20,077 bases of DNA from positions 1-20,077 of the forward strand of contig JBBDSC010000193.1 in assembly GCA_040905145.1 (NCBI GenBank). The letters are read 5' to 3'. The translations under genes were made by a program, and so were the position numbers. Below, one piece after another: positions 15,401 to 20,077 of this stretch (position 1 is its first letter; every line of letters begins with the position of its first letter). The stretch comes from DATGMS01 sp040905145. Its GTDB lineage: Bacteria; Bacteroidota; Bacteroidia; Cytophagales; Cyclobacteriaceae. A model generated the notes under the pieces. The model searched no databases. It was given only the letters and a program-made list of their open reading frames with translations, and was not told the origin of the DNA.

Positions 15401-15670
15401 ACCGCTTTTTTAAAGTTCGATTTTAATAAAGACGGTAAGGAAGAAGTGCTGGCAGGTGGAAATTATTTTGGTGTAACACCTTTTCATGGCCGATTTGGGA
15501 GTCTTTCAGGAAACATAATCAATTCCGGGGGAGAAACAATTGATGGAAACCGTCTGGGACTCAATTTCACCCAAAAGGCTGTAAGGAGTTTAGATATCAT
15601 CAATTTTCAAGGTAGCCCCTACCTTTTGGTTACCTTTAATAATGATAAGCCGGATGTCTATAAATTTTAA
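12416..15670 (+). CDS. FG-GAP/VCBS-repeat and ASPIC/UnbV lipoprotein
   Basis: A 1084-residue predicted surface lipoprotein; the signal peptide MKQLLFIFLYGFLFGC ends in a lipobox with Cys16. Calcium-binding loops of the D-x-(D/N)-x-D-G type recur at about residues 66, 118, 175, 246, 298, 381 and 472. An ASPIC/UnbV domain follows (about 515-585: GIGTKVISWHQGNMQLKQMF, then SEPLIHFGYG and LLVIWPDN). A second set of loops lies at about 649, 701, 757, 814, 865, 899 and 1002. The repeats suggest two propeller-like halves separated by the ASPIC domain. In Bacteroidota such proteins are often encoded beside SusC/SusD pairs and probably bind glycans or act at the cell surface; the exact role is unknown. 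The ATG at 12416 gives the signal peptide; the frame stays open back to 12329. Confidence 0.88.
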   Translation: MKQLLFIFLYGFLFGCSLDKEKNYLFTSIDPKASKLDFTNELEETNNLGILYYLYFYNGGGVTIGDINNDGLQDIYFTGNQVPNKLFLNKGHLEFEDITASAGVAGSSDWNTGVTMADVNGDGNLDIYVCAVAGIHGLKGKNELFINNGDLTFTEEGEKYLLDFQNYSTTASFFDYDNDGDLDMYLLNHAVHTDNSYGPADIRNNRTDESGDKLLRNDIGKFIDVSHEAGIFGGANGYGLGLATADFNNDGYTDLYVSNDFHEDDYYYLNKGDGTFTELLKEKFSQVSRFSMGNDVADINQDGFMDILTLDMLPEDEEVLKASMSDDPIYIHDLKIDRLKYHPQYARNMLQINRGGEYFQEVALFGGIAATDWSWSPLFADFDLDGKQDIFISTGIPRRPNDHDYIKYISSEEVEQKFNSSNLLDREALDKMPSGKVNNYIFKGEENLRFSDQSGTWISADPIISTGAAWGDLDNDGDVDLVTNNLNQPASLYQNHSDDSLGYLKIKANFTALNSFGIGTKVISWHQGNMQLKQMFTSRGFQSSSEPLIHFGYGHLQQVDSLLVIWPDNTYERINDIEVNQTLILNPSEDRQKVDYSRIFPQPETWFQKAASLPGLNYEHQENRFIDFNRQKLIPYKISDRGPAVAVKDLDGNGSDDIFFGGAKLQPAKVFLQTRDGFTEKQFDAVASDSLHEDVSATVEDFNNDGRNDLFIVSSGGEFYGENEALKDRLFIHKGAGFIKYDLPVYFENGSVVKAHDYDKDGNIDLFVGGAAVANDFGQIPQSFLLNNENGNFTIVENKALQNIGMVTDAVWTDFDGDEWTDLIVVGEWMSPRFFQNQKGILKDVTPKFVDQELNGLWQSIIPFDINGDGELDYLLGNWGLNTKFTAKEKYPLKMYYADFDDNGSTETILAYEKKGKYYTVAGLDELGSQMSFLKKKFTAYKDFAGKPLEEIFDKDQLENADLLTVNNMASGYLINSGGKFTFEAFDASLQVAPLTAFLKFDFNKDGKEEVLAGGNYFGVTPFHGRFGSLSGNIINSGGETIDGNRLGLNFTQKAVRSLDIINFQGSPYLLVTFNNDKPDVYKF

Positions 15671-15753
15671 ATAGGGGTGTGCCAGGTGCGCCTTATGCTG
15701 AGGAACCGGCCTTTGGTTTTGGTCCCAAAAAATCCTGGGTAAAAAAGGAGTTA

Positions 15754-15823
15754 ACCACAGATGGACACAGATTAACACAGAGAAATATCTGAAAAATCTG
15801 TGAGAATCCGAGAAATCTGTGGT
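15754..15823. repeat. ACCACAGAT palindromic dispersed repeat
   Basis: ACCACAGAT (15754-15762) is perfectly mirrored by ATCTGTGGT (15815-15823). Inside, CACAGATT (15766-15773) is mirrored by AATCTGTG (15795-15802). The arms therefore form a long interrupted stem. The left half matches the repeat at 11351-11379 in word order and spacing, so at least two copies are present in this window. Confidence 0.65.
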
Positions 15824-15942
15824 GAAAAAAGGATAGATGGAATGGTCTTAGATAGATATATCCGGTTAATTATTAATCGCATGAACTCGGTAACTGGAAC
15901 CGTTGCCGATTTGAAGTAGGGTTTAACAGCCTTGATTTTTTG

Positions 15943-15968
15943 GTACTTTTCGATCAAGCCAAAAGTAC
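15943..15968. repeat. Palindrome GTACTTTT/AAAAGTAC
   Basis: GTACTTTT (15943-15950) pairs with AAAAGTAC (15961-15968) around a ten-base loop. An overlapping pair CTTGAT/ATCAAG (15931-15936, 15953-15958) offers an alternative fold that excludes the first. Mutually exclusive stems could make a switch, but simple repeat origin is more likely. Confidence 0.45.
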
Positions 15969-16034
15969 GGTTTATCTAACTGATCATAGAATATATAGCT
16001 CTGGGTATCCTTGTGGTCAAAACAGGATTAAACA

Positions 16035-16073
16035 AAAGCCGGCACCTCTGGCCATTGCCAGGGTGCCGGCTTT
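16035..16073 (-). terminator. Rho-independent terminator of the susCD operon
   Basis: AAAGCCGGCACC (16035-16046) and GGTGCCGGCTTT (16062-16073) are perfectly complementary. The stem continues with CTGGC/GCCAG around a four-base loop after one bulged T. Read on the minus strand, the stem is followed by TTTTGTTT. It lies about 60 bases after the susD stop, so it is the expected end of the susC-susD transcript. It could also stop readthrough from the plus-strand FG-GAP gene. Confidence 0.85.
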
Positions 16074-16131
16074 ATGCTAATTCCCTTATGGATTTCTTTA
16101 CAAGAAATCAATCATTTGTTGCTCCTGGTCC

Positions 16132-17805
16132 TCAATAACCGGGATTCTGTTCCAGCACGTTACTGGCGGAAAGAGCCTCCGTAGGCACCGGGAATCTATT
16201 AAGGTGGTCAGAATTGGAAGGCTGGTGATCCCACCATTCTTCCGTGGTGAAAAAACCCAATCTTATTAAGTCAGTCCTTCTTCTGCCTTCCCCTAAAAAT
16301 TCAATTCCCCATTCATCGGCCATTCTATATAAATCCAGATTTTCGGCTGTGACGGGGTTTGGATCATTTCCTCCCTCAAAAGCCCTCTGCCTTACGGCAT
16401 TTATCAAATCTGCTGCGGTAGAAGAAGGTTCTCCCAATCTTAATTGACTTTCAGCAAGCATAAAATAAACTTCAGCTAATCTCAAGACGGGATGATCTGC
16501 TCCCCATCTTAAAGTCATATCCTGACTGGAAGGAATAGGAATTTTAACCAACCGTATCCCCGAATTTTCTTCACCTGCATTTATATTGGAAGGAACTTCC
16601 TCCACAGATGAATAGGTCTCACCCACTTCCGAAAATCTCCCAACCTGATCCACAAAAACCACCAGTTCCCCACTATACTCCTCATTACCAATTACTGAGG
16701 CGCCGGTAACGGGAGAAATCTGGGGCCCTACCAAAAACATTCCTTCGTAATTGCCACCACCAAAGTATTTAAATGGCCTTTTCCTGAGATCAGTATCTTC
16801 GAATTTTTCATAGGGCGACCCTAACCTGAAATCCTCCGAATACAAGGTCCCATCAGGCTTTCTGGAAGGCTGCAAATGTGTACCATTATTTGAACCCAAA
16901 TCTATATCAAAATAGACACGGGAATTGTAATGATACATATGACCGTAATGGGAATATTCCAACCGGTTAAATTCTGAAGGGATGGACCATATAACTTCAG
17001 GGGACTCATGATTGTCAAAATCGTGAGGGCCCTTCCATTCCGGATCCAGGCTGTAATTTCCATATTCCCCGGCAATGATACCTTCAGAAATCCTGGCCGC
17101 TTCATCATACATGGCTTCTCCAATGTAGGCTTCGGCATTAAAATACAACCGGGCCAGCATCACTGCCGCAGCCCCTTTGGTGATCGCCCCTTCCTGAGGT
17201 GCGCCTTCTTCCTTTATAGGTAAATCCATGATGGCTTGCTGCAACAAACCTTCTATATGCTGAAAAGTTTCCCTGTCGGTACTTCTCGGCACATCTTCCT
17301 GATCTAAACTGGTGAATACGGGGAGTCCGCCAAAGAAATCCAGCCCTCTTAAATAGAAAAAAGCGGTTAAGGCATCCAACTGGCCGAGGTGTGCGGCTTT
17401 ATCTTCTTCGGTAAGTGCCAGTTCCTGATAATCCAATCTTCCCAGATCCTCTTTTACATCAAGGGCCAAGGCCACCCCTTGCAACGTTCCTCTCCATGTG
17501 CCAAACAGCTGGGTTTCATCTGCTGTCCATTCATGATGCTGATAACGGGCATAACGTCCTCCGTCGTACCAATGCCGTCCTTTGGTCGTACGGGCAAATT
17601 GATCTGCTGATAATTCCTGGGCAATCCAGCGGTCCCCGGTAAGATACCACCTCGCATGAGTGAATGGCCTGTAAAGAGCTGCCAATACATCTCCTTCAGT
17701 TTTAAAGAAGGTCTCCGGCACCACCTCGTCATACCAAACCTCATCCAGGGAACAGCTCGTAATGATAACACCAAAGAGGATTACAATATATTTTTTAAAT
17801 TTCAT
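16132..17805 (-). CDS. susD-like: SusD/RagB-family outer-membrane lipoprotein
   Basis: A 557-residue surface lipoprotein that, by family, forms the lid over a SusC transporter and binds the incoming oligomer. The signal peptide MKFKKYIVILFGVIITSC places the lipidated cysteine at residue 18. The N-terminal SusD-like region covers about 20-200, with helical repeats such as LDALTAFFYLRGLDFFGGLP. The C-terminal RagB/SusD region has LRLAEVYFMLAESQLRLGE and WGIEFLGEGRRRTDLIRLG, ending in NVLEQNPGY. The ATG at 17805 is chosen for the signal peptide; the open frame to 17889 overlaps susC and is rejected. It starts 19 bases after the susC stop, in the usual susC-susD order. Substrate unknown: no glycoside hydrolase is in view. 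Confidence 0.93.
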   Translation of the reverse strand: MKFKKYIVILFGVIITSCSLDEVWYDEVVPETFFKTEGDVLAALYRPFTHARWYLTGDRWIAQELSADQFARTTKGRHWYDGGRYARYQHHEWTADETQLFGTWRGTLQGVALALDVKEDLGRLDYQELALTEEDKAAHLGQLDALTAFFYLRGLDFFGGLPVFTSLDQEDVPRSTDRETFQHIEGLLQQAIMDLPIKEEGAPQEGAITKGAAAVMLARLYFNAEAYIGEAMYDEAARISEGIIAGEYGNYSLDPEWKGPHDFDNHESPEVIWSIPSEFNRLEYSHYGHMYHYNSRVYFDIDLGSNNGTHLQPSRKPDGTLYSEDFRLGSPYEKFEDTDLRKRPFKYFGGGNYEGMFLVGPQISPVTGASVIGNEEYSGELVVFVDQVGRFSEVGETYSSVEEVPSNINAGEENSGIRLVKIPIPSSQDMTLRWGADHPVLRLAEVYFMLAESQLRLGEPSSTAADLINAVRQRAFEGGNDPNPVTAENLDLYRMADEWGIEFLGEGRRRTDLIRLGFFTTEEWWDHQPSNSDHLNRFPVPTEALSASNVLEQNPGY

Positions 17806-17824
17806 AATCTTAATGTTTTCGTGG

Positions 17825-20077
17825 TTAGAAATTCGCTTGTACACCCAACATGAAAGTACGGGTTTGGGGATAGGTAGCCCTTTCTTCAAATCCAGGGTCT
17901 AAACCATTGATATTTACTTCAGGGTTTAACCCTGAATAATTAGTGAGAACAAATAAATTTTGTCCCGTGGCATATACACGCAGGCTTTTCAGATATCTGC
18001 TTGCCCTGTCTCCCCCCAAGTCAAAGGAATAACCTACCGATAAAACATCCAGCTTCAAGAAATCACCGTCTTCAATCCAGTAATCACTCAGCTCTTTCTC
18101 CCCGGTGATGTGCTTTTGCTCTTCATAGTTTTCTACCAGCACATTTCTTCCCTCCAAAGGTATCCCGTAATAAAAATTAGGCATATTAAAAATATCATGC
18201 CCTATCCAACCCCGGAAATAAGCACTGACATCAAAGTTTCCGATATTGAACTGGTTGTTCCAGGCCAAGACCACCCTTGGAATAGCGTTCCCGATAAATT
18301 TTTTATCCTGGGGGGTTTTGGTCCTTTCTGTCACATCAAACACTTCTCCGTCGGCGGCCCTCAGCATCCAATTCCCATCATCCGTAAATCCCGCATGTTC
18401 CCATACAAAAAACCGGCCTATCGGTTCACCCGGGAACAACCTTACTGCATTGCCGGGACTTCCGGGTGCCGGAAAACCCTTCCGGTCCCAAAAAGTCTGA
18501 TTCCCCCAAAGACTTACCAGCTCGCTTTTGTAGGAAGAACCTATAAAAGTAGTAGCATACTGGAAATTTGCATTATTGATGGCGTTCCAGGTCAGTTCAG
18601 CTTCCCAGCCGGTGTTTCTTAAAACCCCTACGTTCATAGTGGTTTTGTCATGAATAGCAGGTGGCTGCGGGACGGAAATATCATAAATCAAATCATCCAC
18701 ATCCCTTTGAAAAACATCAAACCTACCGGAAATGTCACCATTAAGAATGGCAAAGTCAAAACCGATGTTGTATTCCTTTTTTGTTTCCCATTTTAAATCC
18801 ATATTCTGATTATGGGAGACTCCATAGGTTCTTCTCCATTCACCGTTCATTAACCACCAGGTATCAGGGCCATACATCCTGGTTGCCACGCCCGGATCAA
18901 AACCTTCATTCCCTGTTTCACCATAGCCTCCCCGAAGTTTTAAATTAGTAAATAAGTCCTGGCCTGCCATAAAGGGTTCATTATGAATATTCCATCCCAA
19001 AGAAAGGGCTGGAAAAGTACCCCATCTGTTGCCTTCAGCAAATTTTGAAGAACCTTCTCTTCTCATGCTTGCCGTAATCAGATATCTGTTGTTCCAACTG
19101 TAATTCACCCTTCCAAAAAAAGCCATCAGCCTCACCCGGGGATCTTTATAGGATCCCAATCCGGCTCTTCCCTCCGCTAAAAACCTGCCTGTGCCCAAAT
19201 CATGTTCTTCTATACCGTCCACGGCAAAGTCGGAATTGTTGGCGGAAAAACCCTGTGCATTGAACTCCTGGAAACTATATCCTCCCACCACATTGATGTT
19301 ATGCTGACCAAAGATTTGGTTGTAGGTAGCAAAAGTTTCAAAGGTATTGTCCATCGATTCCCCGTAATTCTGACTTGCAAAACCTCCTACCCCTTGATCC
19401 AAAGAAGTTTTATGTTGCGCTGATCTCCAAAAAGTGAAATATTCACTATTATTGTTCATGGAATATCTGCCCGTGACAGATATATTATCCGTAAGATTTA
19501 ACACGATACTCGTGGTGTTTAGAAAATAAGTATATTTTCTTTGATCTTTTCGTAACCGGATTTCTGCCACAGGATTATACCAGTCATAGCCCCCTGTCCA
19601 GACATTGAGGCCATGTGGCGCAGTAGGATCATAGGGAGTTTCCGTAGGGTTGAGCTGCAAAGCCATCCTGAACATATCATTGTTTGCAAATTCATCTCCC
19701 CTTCCACTATCATTGTTTGCAAATTCGGATTGCCTTTGACTATAGGAAAGGTTATTGGTTATTTCCATAAATCCATCAAACAATAAAAAATCGGTATTTA
19801 TTCTGGCCTGGATTTCATCCCTACCTGAACCTATAGCCAAACCCGTAGCATTTCTATGACTGACTGTGGCACGGATCTTAGCTTGTTCCACTCCCCCGCT
19901 AAAGCTCAATACATTCCGGTAACTGAGAGGAAGATCATTGGTGACCTCGTCGAACCAGTCCGTATTATGCCCCAGGTCCTCACCTATTCCTTCTTCAAGA
20001 AAGCGGTCCCTGCCCAAAGGCTTATTATAACGGCGTACGGTTTCTGCAAACATTTCTCCGGTATAACTAACGGATAA
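17825..20077 (-). CDS. susC-like: SusC/RagA TonB-linked outer-membrane transporter (partial)
   Basis: The C-terminal 750 residues of a SusC-type TonB-dependent transporter; the reading frame is open to the right edge, so the signal peptide, carboxypeptidase-like regulatory domain and most of the plug are outside. The visible part is the 22-strand barrel. Typical segments include VLSFSGGVEQAKIRATVSHR, NRYLITASMRREGSSKFAEG, FPALSLGWNIHNEPFM, LKLRGGYGETGNEGF and WETKKEYNIGFDFAILNG. The late segment is FLKLDVLSVGYSFDLGG, and the chain ends in MLGVQANF with a terminal Phe, as outer-membrane insertion requires. The chosen end is the stop at 17825-17827. It is the upstream gene of the susC-susD operon, which ends at the terminator near 16035. 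Confidence 0.93.
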   Translation of the reverse strand, partial: LSVSYTGEMFAETVRRYNKPLGRDRFLEEGIGEDLGHNTDWFDEVTNDLPLSYRNVLSFSGGVEQAKIRATVSHRNATGLAIGSGRDEIQARINTDFLLFDGFMEITNNLSYSQRQSEFANNDSGRGDEFANNDMFRMALQLNPTETPYDPTAPHGLNVWTGGYDWYNPVAEIRLRKDQRKYTYFLNTTSIVLNLTDNISVTGRYSMNNNSEYFTFWRSAQHKTSLDQGVGGFASQNYGESMDNTFETFATYNQIFGQHNINVVGGYSFQEFNAQGFSANNSDFAVDGIEEHDLGTGRFLAEGRAGLGSYKDPRVRLMAFFGRVNYSWNNRYLITASMRREGSSKFAEGNRWGTFPALSLGWNIHNEPFMAGQDLFTNLKLRGGYGETGNEGFDPGVATRMYGPDTWWLMNGEWRRTYGVSHNQNMDLKWETKKEYNIGFDFAILNGDISGRFDVFQRDVDDLIYDISVPQPPAIHDKTTMNVGVLRNTGWEAELTWNAINNANFQYATTFIGSSYKSELVSLWGNQTFWDRKGFPAPGSPGNAVRLFPGEPIGRFFVWEHAGFTDDGNWMLRAADGEVFDVTERTKTPQDKKFIGNAIPRVVLAWNNQFNIGNFDVSAYFRGWIGHDIFNMPNFYYGIPLEGRNVLVENYEEQKHITGEKELSDYWIEDGDFLKLDVLSVGYSFDLGGDRASRYLKSLRVYATGQNLFVLTNYSGLNPEVNINGLDPGFEERATYPQTRTFMLGVQANF

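Larger units (their letters stand above)
15671..16131. other. Convergent gap with two dispersed repeats and a terminator
   Basis: About 460 bases lie between the FG-GAP gene (+) and susD (-). They hold the ACCACAGAT palindromic repeat (15754-15823), a GTACTTTT/AAAAGTAC palindrome (15943-15968) and the susCD terminator (16035-16073). No gene is supported; short open frames here are repeat sequence. Confidence 0.65.

Noticed and set aside
17454..17774. 106-codon minus-strand open frame inside susD
   Set aside because: An out-of-frame shadow of the SusD coding sequence.
18110..18622. 170-codon plus-strand open frame inside susC
   Set aside because: Antisense shadow of the SusC barrel; no signal, domain or ribosome-binding site.

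Overview
The window looks like a stretch of a Bacteroidota chromosome, most likely Cytophagales and close to Cyclobacteriaceae. The evidence is a SusC/SusD pair, DUF4221, DUF5777, DUF72 and FG-GAP/ASPIC proteins, an ECF sigma factor followed by an anti-sigma-like membrane protein, many lipoproteins with short lipoboxes, weak or absent Shine-Dalgarno sites, and moderately AT-rich DNA. The genus is an inference from gene content. No tRNA, rRNA, CRISPR array, integrase or intact transposase was seen.

Layout, left to right. (1) 1-2156: a small class I methyltransferase (+) convergent with a DUF4221-type lipoprotein (-). (2) 2157-3224: about 1.07 kb with palindromic repeats and a 52-codon minus-strand ORF that looks like a frameshifted remnant. 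(3) 3225-4718: a solitary Tat-exported amidohydrolase (+). (4) 4719-5953: palindrome-rich DNA, then a membrane-bound NarL-type sensor-kinase-like protein (-) with a serine where the phospho-acceptor histidine belongs. (5) 6323-8153: ECF sigma factor overlapping a protein with an anti-sigma-like N-terminus, one membrane helix and a C-terminal outer-membrane beta-barrel domain. (6) 8317-10905: four co-directional envelope genes: CHRD lipoprotein, cytochrome-c-like lipoprotein, YceI protein, DUF5777 barrel. (7) 10906-12278: a repeat-packed gap and a DUF72 protein (-). (8) 12416-15670: a large FG-GAP/ASPIC lipoprotein (+). (9) 15671-20077: a repeat-bearing gap with a strong terminator, then susD and the 3' three quarters of susC (-), running off the right edge.

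How the genes may work together. SusC and SusD form an outer-membrane importer for a glycan or similar oligomer, and the neighbouring FG-GAP/ASPIC lipoprotein may be a surface partner. The sigma/anti-sigma pair may control the adjacent CHRD-cytochrome-YceI-DUF5777 genes, which look like an envelope redox or lipid-binding set of unknown function. The amidohydrolase, DUF72, DUF4221 and methyltransferase genes appear to be single transcription units.

The most distinctive non-coding signal is a roughly 50-base repeat made of two adjacent palindromes, seen in three aligned copies plus a partial copy. More broadly, all four convergent gene junctions are filled with palindromes, while two of the three divergent junctions have few or none. 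The clearest protein-level oddities are the degenerate kinase and the anti-sigma/barrel fusion.
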